DNA of 62,000 nt from Apostichopus japonicus (GCF_037975245.1 NC_092572.1:12154269-12216268), one strand, 5' to 3'; shown: positions 1-12,140, counted from the stretch's first letter. Notes: generated from the letters alone by a model not told the origin. Numbers and translations: made by a program.

Positions 1-91
1 CAGAATTACATATTTCATGGGTTTGAATCCATTTCAGCTATTTGCTGACCAAATTGTGGAATTTTTAAGCTTTTAACACCCTTCCCCCCAG

Positions 92-631
92 TTGTGTACG
101 TTTTTTGGGCATTTGGAAATTTTGCACCCTAAAAATAACCAGCATTACCTCAGTATCATGGACAACACTACTCTCTGGGACCTGATCTGTCTAAGCTTAG
201 AGGCTCAGAGTATATATAGTGAACAGCATCTAAAGTCAATTATACTAAAACCTTCACTACAGTTAGCTTATCGACGAATGTGTCAATTTAGGGGTATGAA
301 AGAACTTGACACGGCAGACATTTTGTGGTCAAGTTCTGCTCAATTGTACGTTGCATATGCACAGAACAATAAATATTTTGAGATCATTACATTTCTGAGG
401 AACTACACATATGAAAAACACATACAGTTGAGTGATTTGGATTTTTCCTTGATAGAAATCGTTGACCAAATCCTTAAGTGCGTCAATTGTGAGCCCACCA
501 TGCTACAGTATGATGTATTTCCGTCACTACACTGTGACGCGGATATATTATGCGGTGTTTGTTCCACATGGCTTGCCCTAAACGTTTTGTACAGGGTGCA
601 TCAAACGTGCTGTGGGCCTATGAATTTATAA
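92..631 (+). CDS. Possible terminal exon of an unrecognised gene (5' partial)
   Basis: An open frame runs from just after a good acceptor (pyrimidine run then CAG ending at 91) to a TAA at 629-631. It would encode about 179 residues and is entered from an upstream exon outside the window; an in-frame TAA at 74-76 fits an intron upstream. The composition looks like an ordinary soluble helical protein: mixed hydrophobic and charged residues, no low complexity, no signal peptide. An internal ATG at 158 could start a shorter product. I do not recognise the family. The last 30 or so codons, from about 537, overlap a 44-bp transposon end (see 537-580), so either the exon has captured a mobile-element end or the true exon stops earlier; a possible donor GTATGA lies at 508. 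An AATAAA occurs at 1020-1025. It could also be a pseudogene or chance. Confidence 0.4.
   Translation: MCTFFGHLEILHPKNNQHYLSIMDNTTLWDLICLSLEAQSIYSEQHLKSIILKPSLQLAYRRMCQFRGMKELDTADILWSSSAQLYVAYAQNNKYFEIITFLRNYTYEKHIQLSDLDFSLIEIVDQILKCVNCEPTMLQYDVFPSLHCDADILCGVCSTWLALNVLYRVHQTCCGPMNL
537..580 (-). mobile_element. 44-bp end of a fold-back transposon, same family as 26521-26997
   Basis: These 44 bases match the right end of the element at 26521-26997 at 41 of 44 positions, including the terminal GGCTTGCCNTA. Only the terminus is present here. It lies inside the open frame 92-631 and supplies its final codons before the stop. Confidence 0.7.
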
Positions 632-1202
632 CTGTGTACACAGTGCTGCGACGGAAATGTATCATACTGCAGACTATACTGTTTTTGCGTATATTTATTC
701 AAGACACAGTCACAGTCTCGATGCAAGGGGACTGGGGTTGAGAGCGGATTAGTCGTTCGTTTGTTTGGTTTTCGTGCCCAGGTTCTTTACTGGGTGACTT
801 TTCTTAAAAAAAGTATTCATTCAAGACTCGTGAACTTGCTTCCTGAAGTTGATTTTAGCGTACCAATTCCACAAAACGACTTCCGATTTCAATAGAGACT
901 CTCACGAATTTTAGATAACGTAAATACAAAGAAATGTAGCGTATGTATCATAATAAGGTCAACATGTGATCCACGCAGTAAAGTTAGGGCGTTTGAAGGG
1001 GAAACCGGTAACTAGACTTAATAAATTGTTAGTATGTTATTCAGTGTATGTCTACGAACTTCCAGGCGATGGTCATTACTGGTGCTGACGTAACGAGCAA
1101 TCTGATCGGCTGAAAATTCTGTAATTGCAAACCTGTTTGGGCCAAAAAATATTCACCCGGACCCCTAACTAGTCCCATCAAACTGACTTAACATATAGGC
1201 CT
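632..1202. other. Intergenic, no feature seen
   Basis: No coding signal, repeat array or RNA gene is visible. It could be the 3' UTR and flank of the upstream exon; the only suggestive signal is AATAAA at 1020-1025. Confidence 0.4.
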
Positions 1203-1306
1203 ACTTTGATGACTATATAGAATGCCGTTCAACAGAATATATGTTGTAACTGCACAAACTTACCCTGATGGCTATATAGAATGCCTATCAACAGAATATA
1301 TGTTGC
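1203..1306. repeat. Two-copy tandem repeat, 59-bp period
   Basis: The motif GATGRCTATATAGAATGCC followed by TCAACAGAATATATGTTG occurs at 1208 and again at 1267, a 59-bp offset, with few differences. Confidence 0.75.
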
Positions 1307-1386
1307 AAAAGAACCCATCTTCTAGGAGAATACAGTTCTTTTTCTTCGACTGGAGTTTGAAACAAGAGAAAGAAACAATGTATTAG

Positions 1387-1390
<4 letters not shown>

Positions 1391-1449
<59 letters not shown>
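1391..1449. repeat. (AT)n microsatellite
   Basis: About 29 uninterrupted AT units, 58 bp upstream of the long palindrome. Confidence 0.97.
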
Positions 1450-1452
<3 letters not shown>

Positions 1453-1506
1453 TAGGTTGGCGTCTATCTTGGCGCAGAGTGCTCTATGTCCATTGGACAG
1501 AGCGTA

Positions 1507-2739
<1,233 letters not shown>

Positions 2740-2800
2740 AAGCGTAAGAGGGTCTGACGTTTTCGATCCTAGCAGGATCTTCTTCAGAGGCAGAGTTCAT
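2740..2800 (-). mobile_element. Penelope-like tail motif, hammerhead-like fold
   Basis: On the minus strand CTGAAGA (2787-2781) is followed by an extra A, then the hairpin GATCC-TGCTA-GGATC, then GAAA and ACGTC. This order (CUGANGA, stem II, GAAA) resembles the hammerhead-type core reported in Penelope-like retroelements. The extra A, and the lack of obvious stems I and III, make activity doubtful. A related motif at 19721-19750 follows a Penelope-type endonuclease tail, which supports the assignment. Upstream on the same strand, a basic 69-codon frame (3056-2850) may be element-derived but is not recognised. Confidence 0.35.
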
Positions 2801-3181
2801 TTACAATCTTTGAGACTTTTCCTTCTTTTTTTTCGGAAAAGATTGGTTAGTGATAAAGTATTGTTACAGTATCGAATACCTTTCTTATATTTCTTCTTCT
2901 TCTTGCCCCCGTTGCTACTTTCTTTCTCCGGGAAGTACGGGGTGGGGAAGGTGTGGGTTTGCTGAAAAGTTGGTTACTTATGGAATAATAAGATAAGATG
3001 AATAATCGTCGCCTACAACACACAGTAGTCAAACGAGACGGTAAGCAATCCAGCATTAAATTGGTCGTACATTATGTGATAAACATAAACTACTGTAATA
3101 AACAACTTTCCCACACAGCTAAGAAAGATCTTGTTATACTCTCGTGTCCGTACTAATTACGCTTATGCACAGTAGGCTACT

Positions 3182-3505
3182 ACGAGCGTTGTGGTCAAGT
3201 GGTTAAGGCAGTGGACTTGTGATCTAAGGATTGTAGGTTCGAGGCTTGACCAGATCATTGCGTCGTGTTCTTGGGCAAGGCACTTTATCTCCATTGCCTC
3301 TCTTCACCCAGGTGTATAAATGGGTACCTGTGAGATAAACTGTCAACTGGGCGCTGTTTAGCTGCTGCCATGTGGAGGGATTGTCTCTATATGTTTGATA
3401 GGTTATCGTTGACCAGGGTAATATTGCGATGCGCCTTGAGCGCCGAAGTTATCGGTGGATATGTCTGCGCTTTTTAAATCTACAATATTATTATTATTAT
3501 TAAAA
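3182..3505 (+). mobile_element. tRNA-derived SINE
   Basis: The head is tRNA-like with an internal polymerase III promoter. The A box TGGTCAAGTGG (3192-3202) fits TRGYNNANNNG, and the B box GGTTCGAGGCT (3236-3246) fits GGTTCGANNCY. A body follows with the segment TTGGGCAAGGCACTTTATCT and a CACCCAGGTGTATAAATGGG segment, a sequence I associate with SINEs of marine invertebrates. It ends in an ATT-repeat tail at about 3486-3502. The tRNA head no longer folds as a clean cloverleaf, so this is a SINE rather than a tRNA gene. Confidence 0.8.
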
Positions 3506-4083
3506 GTTTCCTTATATCGTATATCACTTAAAATCTATATAATGGGGAAACGAGCAAACCCCAAAAATAACGAGCAATTCTAACAAACAGAACTCGAGAA
3601 TTAACACGGTGCATTGAAGTGCACTGAAATCTTGTATATGCACAGCCGTATAGTTCCGAACCTTCGAAATTTTATTTTGTTGGTGTCAGTTGAATGTTTC
3701 AAGAAATGTTCTGAATGCACTAGTGGGTTAACAAACTACTTCTTAAAAGAATATTCAACCGCAAAGGAATTCAATTTGATTTCAAAACCTCTGTTAAAGT
3801 ATCTGGCAACATAAGAGTGAGTGACGTCATAGTGTATGTAAAAGAGTTTTTTTTTTTTGGCTTTGCTTTGTTTGAAATGGTTTTTATGTGTTGAATTTTG
3901 CTTTTTGATTTACGAATCAATTATCCAAAGAAACATAATGAACTTTCCTATAAAAAAAACAAACCAAATTTGATGAAGCTATGAAATTCAATACTTTGAC
4001 AGTTAAAGCTATCTATATAGCTATCATTAATATATAAGATTATAAAGCCAATTGCTTTTGAAGACCATGTGGGGATTGATGAC
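3506..4083. other. Intergenic, no feature seen
   Basis: The short open frame at 3614-3814 has no recognisable domain or splice context. Otherwise AT-rich unique sequence with a T-run at 3847-3858. Confidence 0.4.
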
Positions 4084-4093
4084 GTAATAATAA

Positions 4094-4378
4094 GGCCGTG
4101 GCTATTCTTACAACTAGTTGTAACAATTATTTATAAACTATTCTTAAGACATCGGCGAATTCATGCGAATTCAAAGTAAATAAAGCAACTGCGCATGTAG
4201 TAGGGGTAACCCTTACCCTAACTCTAACCCTCAATCCAACCCTAACCCTAAACCTTACCCTAACCGGAAATTATTGTTACTCCTGGTCGTAAAAATAGTA
4301 CTCCTAGTTGTAAAAATAGCAACTGCGCATGCGCAAAAGGGAATTATTGTTACAACTAGTCGTAAGAATAGCCACTTT
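4094..4378. mobile_element. MITE-like inverted-repeat element with telomere-like core
   Basis: The left terminal segment (4098-4130, beginning GTGGCTATTCTTAC) is nearly the reverse complement of the right one (4342-4375, ending GTAAGAATAGCCAC). A 10-bp direct repeat GTAATAATAA lies just outside both ends (4084-4093 and 4379-4388) and may be the target-site duplication, though its TAA-rich composition weakens this. The interior carries degenerate CCCTAA repeats and two copies of AACTGCGCATG. No transposase is encoded, so it would depend on an enzyme made elsewhere. Confidence 0.65.
4206..4265. repeat. Degenerate telomere-type CCCTAA repeats
   Basis: About nine units read as CCCTAA, CCCTTA, TCTAA or CAATC variants of the metazoan telomere hexamer. 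They lie inside the inverted-repeat element at 4094-4378. Confidence 0.7.
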
Positions 4379-4588
4379 GTAATAATAAACCGACGAATAC
4401 TATCTGGCAAAAGTAAGCTACTTTCAAAATACCGTATCAAGAGACGGCGGTAGGGAATTAAAAGGTGCATGATCTTATCAAGCAATGTGCTTAAGTTTCG
4501 TTATGTGCTGAAAATGTCAAAATAAGTGTGAAAATTAATAGTTGCAGTTTCTTACAATATGAATTAAATACTTGTATAGTCAAGTTTC

Positions 4589-4770
4589 GACGTACACAGG
4601 GTACTGAAGTACACTCCAAAGGGTACTGAAGTGTAATGAAGTGTACTGAAGTACACATGGTACTCAAGTGTACTGTGTGCACAGTACACTTCAGTACCAT
4701 GTGTACTTCAGTACACTTCAGTACCCTGTGTACGTCAGAACACAGTACACTTCAGTACCATGTGTACGTC
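4589..4770. repeat. Inverted-repeat junction in the satellite
   Basis: The left part reads as GTACTGAAGTGTAC-type units and the right part as their reverse complement. The switch point is GTACTGTG-TG-CACAGTAC (4670-4687), centred near 4678. The left arm carries an extra segment, so the hairpin is imperfect. Confidence 0.85.
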
Positions 4771-5830
4771 AGGACACAGTACACTTCAGTACCCTGTTTA
4801 CGTCAGTACACAGTACACTTCAGTACACAGTACACTTCAGTACCCTGTGTACTTCAGTACGCAGTACACTTCAGTACCATGTGAACTTCAGTACACTTCA
4901 GTACCCTGTGTACTTCAGTACACAGTACACTTCAGTACCATGTGTACTTCAGTACAAAGTACACTTCAGTACCCTGTGTACTTCAGTACACTTCAGTACC
5001 ATGTGTACTTCAGTACACAGTACACTTCAGTACCATGTGTACTTCAGTACACTTCATTACCCTGTGTACGTCAGTACACAGTACACTTCAGTACCATGTG
5101 AACTTCAGTACACTTAAGTACCCTGTGTACTTCAGTACGCAGTACACTTCAGTACCCTGTGTACGTCAGTACACAGTAAACTTCAGTATTCTGTGTCCGT
5201 CAGTACACAGTACACTTCAGTATTCTGTGTACTTCAGTACGCAGTACAATTCAGTACCATGTGTACTTCAGTGCGCAGTACACTTCAGTACCCTGTGAAC
5301 GTCAGTACACAGTACACTTCAGTACTCTGTGTCCGTCAGTACACAGCACACTTCAGTACCATGTGTACTTCAGTACACTTCAGTACCCTGTGTACGTCAG
5401 TACACAGTACACTTCAGTACTCTTCAGCACACAGCACACTTCAGTACCATGTGTACTTCAGTACACTTCAGTACCCTGTGTACGTCAGTACACAGTACAC
5501 TTCAGTACTCTGTGTCCTTCAGTACACAGCACACTTCAGTACCATGTAAACTTCAGTACACTTAAGTACCCTGTGTACTTCAGTACGCAGTACACTTCAG
5601 TACCCTGTGTACTTCAGTACGCAGTACACTTTAGTACCCAGTGTACGTCAGTACACAGTACACTTCAGTACTCTATGTCCTTCAGTACACAGCACACTTC
5701 AGTACCATGTGTACTTCATTACACTTCAGTACCCTGTGTACGTCAGTACACAGTACACTTCGAAACCCTTTTTACTTCAGTATACGGTTCAATTTAAAAC
5801 CGTGTGTACTTCAGTACCCTGTGTACTTCT
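4589..5830. repeat. Satellite of GTAC(A/T)CTTCAGTAC units, 1.24 kb
   Basis: Tandem units built on ACTTCAGTAC, separated by CCTGTGT, CATGTGT or ACAGTAC linkers and grouped in larger repeats. All + frames are open over long stretches because the units lack stops; the predicted peptides (repeats of VHFSTL or QYTSVPC) are not credible genes. The first 90 bp are in inverse orientation (see 4589-4770). The array decays after 5760. Confidence 0.95.
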
Positions 5831-7074
5831 TCCCCCCCCCCCCATCAAGGGGTCTGAGACAATATAGTCCTACGTGGCATTACTGTACTGGTCGCCTTTT
5901 CCTTTTTGCTGGACCCGACAGCAGAATAAAGAAAGTGCCCATCTTGCGGATTTCTAGATGGATGCCCGTTTGATTTACTGACTGAATCTTTAATATCAAT
6001 AGCATGCTTAGGCAGATGGGTTTAAACTTGTCATTGCCCTCCCTGTGCCTGGGCCCTAGGAGGCCATAACCTACATTTTCTTACCTTTGTTTTCTTGGCG
6101 GGGGAAGGGGGTCGTGTTAGTAAAGTGATCAATAAATGTAGTGTCACCACTGATCCAGAATGGATATAGCCGTTATTCCATAGTTGTATATACTCAAATA
6201 AGGGTCGAATTAAGGATATAACCTGGAACGTGCAGGGCCCTACACTTGGCCGTTTTGAACCAACTGATAATTCCAACTTTAAATTTTACTTTTACTAACG
6301 TAAAGTCCTCTCGGGAAATAGGCCGACCCAAAGCTGCGGTCCACAATGGAGTCGGGTAGTAAACAACCTAGGCGCACCTACTACCTCCACTTTGCCCCGT
6401 TTCGGATCATTCTCTTATCAGAGTCGAATTCTTAACAGTTACGGCACCCCATATTTTTAAAATTTCAAAATTAAACAGTTATAACATACACAACCGTGCG
6501 TTTAAACCTAATTATTAATCTGGGCTAAACATACTTCAGGATCGCCAATTTGAAGTATACAAATTGTGTAATTTTCTCCCGGGAAACACTCCCAAGAAAA
6601 GTCTACATTCAGGTAAACCATAGTTACAGCCCATGATCCGCCTACAGTCCGTTTTTAAGGTTCATGCCCCCAACAAAATCATTCGATGAGGGGGTTGGAA
6701 TTTGGCCCTACCCTTAAAATCATGCGCGTGACTGGTGCGTGACTGGGCGTGACTGGGGTCTTTTAAGGAACGTTATGAACTTGGCGTGGTCAAATCAAGG
6801 AGCTTTTACTTGAAGAGCTCCCTCAGTTTTCAAACAGGATGACAGTAGATCTGTATATACAATAAATGATGAAATTAAATCCCTATGTTTCATATATTTA
6901 TATTACAAACAGTAAATTAATGGCATATTTAAACCTGAGATCAAAGAATCACAGAGTAAAACGTTTCCAAACGTTCAAAGCTGAAGAATATTGTAACAGA
7001 ACTGTCCTCCTCGTAAACACATAAAAGATGGCTTGCTATTGGTTGGCCTTGTGTGAAAAGAATGTGGTTACATA
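5831..7074. other. Intergenic, no gene seen
   Basis: Begins with a run of C at 5832-5844. The minus frame at 6276-6031 has no recognisable domain. The rest appears unique and non-coding. Confidence 0.4.
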
Positions 7075-7405
7075 CAGGCGCGTAGCCAAGGGGGGGGGGG
7101 GCGAAGGGGCAGCCCCCCCCCCTTGAGCATATTTAAAAAAAAAAAATAATGTTTTTATGATATCGCTAGTATTTTCAAAAGAGAAAATGCTAAGATGCAA
7201 CTTACAAGGCCTGGGAAGTGCCATTTCCAGCGATCTGGGAGGCATTTTCAGCCAAAATTTTCTTGTACACTTCGCGCCAATCATGGTGGCGCTACGCTTA
7301 GATAGTTTCAGAGCCGTATATAGAGAGAGTTTGGCCAACCATGTAACCGATTTGGATTGGTCGAGAGGGAAAACGCCCACACAGGGTGGTAAAATAGGTC
7401 CACTT
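7075..7405 (+). mobile_element. Dispersed repeat with hAT-like end, copy 1
   Basis: Begins CAGGCGCGTAGCCAAGG followed by a long G run, a typical hAT-type terminus. It continues through GAGCCGTATATAGAGAGAGT and AAAATAGGTCCA. Both segments recur in inverse orientation at 11440-11575, which proves that the sequence is dispersed. The 96- and 130-codon frames here are repeat-derived. The right boundary is uncertain. Confidence 0.6.
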
Positions 7406-8872
7406 GAAAACTTTATAGCAAACGACACGCATACTCACAGTGTATAGACTATCGTTTGTGTAAACGAAAAAAGTACGAAATTATGAAAGAAATGGTGCTG
7501 GGGATGCTGCAATCGGTCAGTACATGGATATTGTTGTTTGATTATCCGACTGACCATAAAAGAAGAGGAATTTTTTGGAAGTAGAAAGAACAAGATGGAG
7601 ATCTAATGAAAAAAAGTGTAGCCTAGGCCCATACTAGCCATAGGCCCTAGTGTAATACGAGTAATGTACAAGCAATGCGAGAATTTTACGTTCAGACTGG
7701 TTTCTGCAATTACATGCATGGCTATTCTCTCTCGTTTTACGATCCACAAATTCGATTTCATTATGCCAGCTCTCCTAATCATAGGCATGGCAGTTTCAGT
7801 CGCACATATAATTATCCTAATTCCTAGTTATTGTATGCCTAGGCTATGCCTAGCCTAAAAAAGTATCACTTTTAGTTTAATGTAAAAGGGTGGGCTAGCC
7901 TCTAGGCATAACGTAAAGCCCTAATCCTTAGTTAAGCCCGAAGCACAAGTTAAGCCTGGGCTTAGTTAGACCTGGACCATTCCTTCTATTACTACAACTG
8001 TTATAGCACATTACATAATATGGCACAGTATAAGGCCCAATTCAACTAGGTCTAAGGAAAACAAAGTAGCCTAGGCCTAAACTAGTTAGGCTAGGTCTAT
8101 ACTCATTGGCAACTTGTGGGTTGTGTACACATACAGGCCTAATTATATAGACCCTGTTTAGTATGCCATAAACAAGTGCCCAAATGGTTAAATGATCTTG
8201 GTTTGTGTTAATTGTCAGCATTGGCCTAGCCTTTTTAGGCTAACATGAATCCAGCCTAATTTTTTCTTCTTCAAAAGTATAGCCTAGGCCTTGGTTTAAT
8301 TTGGATGCAGTCAACTATCATTTATCAAAGTTGCATCAGTACCTCCTTATTCCCTTAATTGACACCCACATTGATGATTGAAGTTAAAAAAAATCTTTTT
8401 AAATTATCTTTAGACAGTAAATTTTAACTCCCTGAATTTCAGGACTTTTTTTACAAATCAAAGGTGACATGTGCTCTGAAGAAAAACTCCTAACATAAAA
8501 AGCCACAGTTAGCAGACTGTGATAATGACAAACCTGGTGAGTGACTACTAGACTGAAATCCAGTTCCTGCAACCACAGCAATAAAGTCTTTGTTTTAATC
8601 AATGCACTTGTGTGTTTGAAACTTTCAAATGGACACTCAATGGCAGTTGGTTAAGATATAAGGTTTTACCTTTATCATGGAGAGTTGAAGGGAATCTGCC
8701 TCATCATCTGAATAATGGACTCAAGGATAGCAACAAATCATGATTGGATAATGATTTTGAGCAAGTAAATATCTGGCAATTTGAAAGTTTGTATTATTTT
8801 TTTACATATTATTTAAGCTGTTTAGCTCACACACAAGCAAATGATCAAGTGACAACAACCGATGCAGTATAT
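7406..8872. other. Non-coding, rich in GCCTAGG/TAGGCCTA motifs
   Basis: From about 7610 to 8300 short motifs such as CCTAGGC, TAGGCC, GGCCTA and TAGCCTA recur many times on both strands without a fixed spacing. Nothing coding is recognised. Confidence 0.5.
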
Positions 8873-8876
8873 TTAA

Positions 8877-9222
8877 AGGTATTGAAGACGCCCTAAACCG
8901 CATGCCGCGCTCTGCAAAAGTTTACTTTCCGTTGCTTGCAAGTGAAGTTTTTTTTGTGTCACTACAAAATGCAGACAGTAATGAAACCTGATACCTTGTT
9001 ATCTAGACCTGAGATGTCCACGCTGCTATGTGCACTGTGTTGTGGGTATTGAATGTGATGTTTGTATTGACTGTACACTAATGTCTATTTACAGATGGTA
9101 GCAAGCTGTATGTGTATTTTCTGGGATCAATGGTGGTGTCTAACACTTCAATTACACCGCATTCGAAACTAGGTCAGATAACCGGCATGAGACGTTTCTT
9201 TGTGCGGGAGTCTCCACACCCT
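8877..9222. mobile_element. TTAA-flanked non-autonomous DNA transposon
   Basis: The element is flanked by TTAA at 8873-8876 and 9223-9226. The left end AGGTATTGAAGACGCCC is an imperfect inverted repeat of the right end, which reads AGGGTGTGGAGACTCCC on the minus strand. TTAA target sites are typical of the piggyBac and Kolobok superfamilies. At 346 bp it has no room for a transposase. Confidence 0.6.
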
Positions 9223-9226
9223 TTAA

Positions 9227-10759
9227 GGAGAAGTATTTATATCCCATTAATAGAGAAAGAATTATGTTTCAATTGGTAGCATGCAACTTAAAATTTTGCA
9301 AACATTAGACACAATCAAACAATAACAAGGTTCATTTACAAGGTAATCTACTGCCCTTTATTTCACATTAGTCTGTCACATCAGAAGGTCACAGCTTTCA
9401 ATAATTATACAAACAAATTCCCTTGATGGGTGCTTCGTTAGATTCCTGCAATTTTCAAGTTTATCAATGTAATAAGTTCTGAATGTGGCAATGTGGAGAA
9501 GCTTTGGGATAATCTGTGGATAAGACTGCCAGACTATCAACAAGATTCCACATCCATGCAACTCCAACTGCTTCCTTCACCTCCTTGCAGATGTACCACA
9601 TGTCCAAAAAAAAGTCAGCATTGGTTAATGTAATTAAAATCTGGCTTCCTCCTGAGCTGGCAAATACACACGAATTGTCAAGTACAGAGGTCAGTGTGAA
9701 ACCACTGAAAGATCTTCTCAGCTTTCAAGAAAACAAAGACTTGAAGCCAAATTGACAGAGGCCACACTGATACCATTCCACTCTCATAAGATGAAGGTAT
9801 CACACACACTTCATTTTGCTTCTGCGATGCAGTGCCTGGTAGACTGTGAGGGTCACCCAATGGATGTTTTAACAACTGCCTGGTTTATAGAGCTCTGCAA
9901 CAGATACAGTAATTCATCCTAATGTCTAGTCGTCATCCTGTCATGGCCTTGAGCAAGTTGAACCCACTTCAACACAAAGCAGCTATTGAATTCTTGTCTA
10001 GGTACTGTCAAATCCACATCACCATCATTGCTGGTTCCAGCTACGCTGACCATGATAAAAGAGTACAATGAGGGTTTTTTAATTCACCCAACAGAGCTTG
10101 CATTCCAGTACCTTTGGGCAGCTGAAAAGATATTCAGAAGTTGTTATATATGAGTGTGTTTGTATGCATGCATATGTGTGATTTTCTTGCTTTACAGAAC
10201 AGCTCCATTTTGATAAGCTATGTAACGTGGAAACCTGCCAATCATATGTTTGAAATAGGACAGGCTGAAACGATTCTTAAATGAAAAGCTTAACGACTTC
10301 TTGCATTTTTATACATCACTGTTCAGGTAAGGCCAGTAAGGGCAGTATGAAGAATAAGTAACAATTAATAATTATCATTATGGCCATTTGCATCATAACA
10401 AACTGAATGATGTCATCAGCCCTGTGCTCAGTTGACAACACTGACAAGAAGGCACACTATGTCAGTGTGATCCATGAAACCTTATTAAGGACATGACCGT
10501 ATAGTATATATGTTAATGGAAAATACATAAGCTACAACATACACCAGTATTCAGTTGTTGCAGGGGTTTTTTTTCTCGTCAGACCCATTCAATCTGTTGC
10601 ACCTACTATAGCCTAGTACTACATTCCTGAGAAATTAACACCACAATATCAGTCTTAGGTTTGCCCACAGACTCCCAACTATTGCTAACTCCTACACTCA
10701 AGTATATAGTTCACTTTAGTAGAAAAAAAGACCAGGAGAGACATTCAAGTCCCCATTAA
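9227..10759. other. Intergenic, no feature recognised
   Basis: AT-rich sequence with several short frames of no recognised family. A T-run lies at 10567-10574. Confidence 0.35.
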
Positions 10760-11005
10760 GGACCCTAAGGCTATATGAGAGGAATAAAACCGAGGACATC
10801 AAATGTCATACCCAATTACAATGCATAATGTACTCATCCAAAGTATTCTTAAACCCATTCACACTACTTGCAATTCAACCTTCTCAGGCAAACCATTCCA
10901 TCCATTCACAACCCTTGTATAAGTTGTATTAGACTGAAGAGAAAAAGTTATGCCGATTATTATTCCTACTATGTAACTTCTGGAGTTTAATACAATGACC
11001 TCTGG
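10760..11005 (-). pseudogene. Decayed LINE reverse-transcriptase 3' end (CR1/L2-like)
   Basis: Read on the minus strand with frameshifts, the peptide fragments RGHCIKLQKLHSRNN, TRVVNGWNGLPEKVE and ASSVNGFKNTLDEYIM appear in this order. They match the C-terminal pattern of CR1/L2-type LINE polymerases (RGH..KL, then VVN.WN.LPE.VV.A.S...FK..LD). At least two frameshifts separate them, so the copy is dead. Only the last roughly 60 codons remain. Confidence 0.65.
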
Positions 11006-11439
11006 TACAACTACTTTTTGGCAAACCTGAAATGATCAGTGAAGCATAAATTGTCATTTTATGTGTAGGCCTACTTTATTTAATTGAAGGATCTATTAAT
11101 GTAGGCCTGATGTTACAGTTGTGCGTCTGTAATCTAGCCTAGCCAGGAATGTGATGTGTGCTTTTCGTTTGTATGACTAAAGTAGGACTAGTAGTATGAG
11201 GCGTAAAATAAAACAAGTGTAATGACAGGTTTTCAGCTAGTTTTCTATGCATTTCAGGTGTGAAGATAAACGTAAATGTCACTAACTAACGCATACTCTA
11301 ATTCATTACCTGATATCCATTTTGTTCCTCGTATGCCTGTCAAAATCTGACATTCTGAGTCGCTTCGTTTGTTCGCAACGAGCACAGTGTGCAAAGCTGC
11401 TATATATTGTGTGTGGTGTTTTTCGTGTTTCGCGCAACT
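11006..11439. other. Intergenic, no feature seen
   Basis: Contains a few GGCCTA motifs; no coding signal or array. Confidence 0.35.
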
Positions 11440-11575
11440 GGTAACGACAACTGGACCTATTTTGATGCCCATGGTTTGCGTGTGACGTCACAAATCGCCA
11501 GTTGGCCAAACTCTCTCTATATACGGCTCTGGATAGTTTCGCCCCTCCCTTGGCAAATTCCTGGATACGCGCCTG
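11440..11575 (-). mobile_element. Dispersed repeat with hAT-like end, copy 2 (inverted)
   Basis: On the minus strand this begins CAGGCGCGTATCCAGG and includes GAGCCGTATATAGAGAGAGT, GTTTGGCCAAC and AAAATAGGTCCA, as in the copy at 7075-7405. It lacks about 180 bp of that copy's interior. The far end is unclear. Confidence 0.6.
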
Positions 11576-11649
11576 GTTGCATATGCTATAACCACGCGCG
11601 ACACGGATATTGAATTTCATAATGATATAGTGTTGGAAACGCGGCTTGG

Positions 11650-12140
11650 TTATGGAGTAGTAGCGACTCCAATTAGTATAGGGTAGTAGCGGTATTTTTT
11701 TTTCTGTGCAATTAGTATAGGGTAGTAGCGACTCCAACTTGGAGTAGTAGCACCTTCCGTTTAGGGTAGTAGCGCCACTAATTTACAGTAGCATCACCGC
11801 CTGTAGTAGTTGTATTAGTATCGCCTATTTAGAGTAGTAGCGCCACCTTTTCTTACAGCAGCATCGTCACTTAGGAGTAGTAGCACCACCTGTTTTAGTA
11901 CTAGTAGTAGCACCTCCTGTTTAAGGTAGTAGCACCACATATTTAGGGTAGTAGCATGTCCTGTTAGGGTAGTAGCACCGCATGTTTAGGGTAGTAGCAC
12001 CACCTGTTTATGGGAAGAAGCACCTAATGTTTAGGGTAGTAGCACCTCCTGTTTAAGATAGTAGCACCTCGTGTTTAGGGTAGTAACACCACTTGTTTAG
12101 AGCAGTAGCACCTCCTGTTTAAGGTAGTAGCACCTGTGCT
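11650..12140 (+). repeat. Minisatellite, 23-24 bp unit
   Basis: Roughly 20 diverged units of the form GTTTAGGGTAGTAGCACCACCT. The first units are more divergent and separated by insertions. No frame stays open across it. Confidence 0.9.

Noticed and set aside
3182-3255. A tRNA gene
   Set aside because: A and B boxes are present but the stems do not pair properly and a SINE body and ATT tail follow.
4206-4265. A chromosome end
   Set aside because: The repeats are degenerate, short and internal to an inverted-repeat element with unique sequence on both sides.
4636-5973. Several + frames of 80-180 codons
   Set aside because: They run through the GTAC satellite and overlap one another in different frames.
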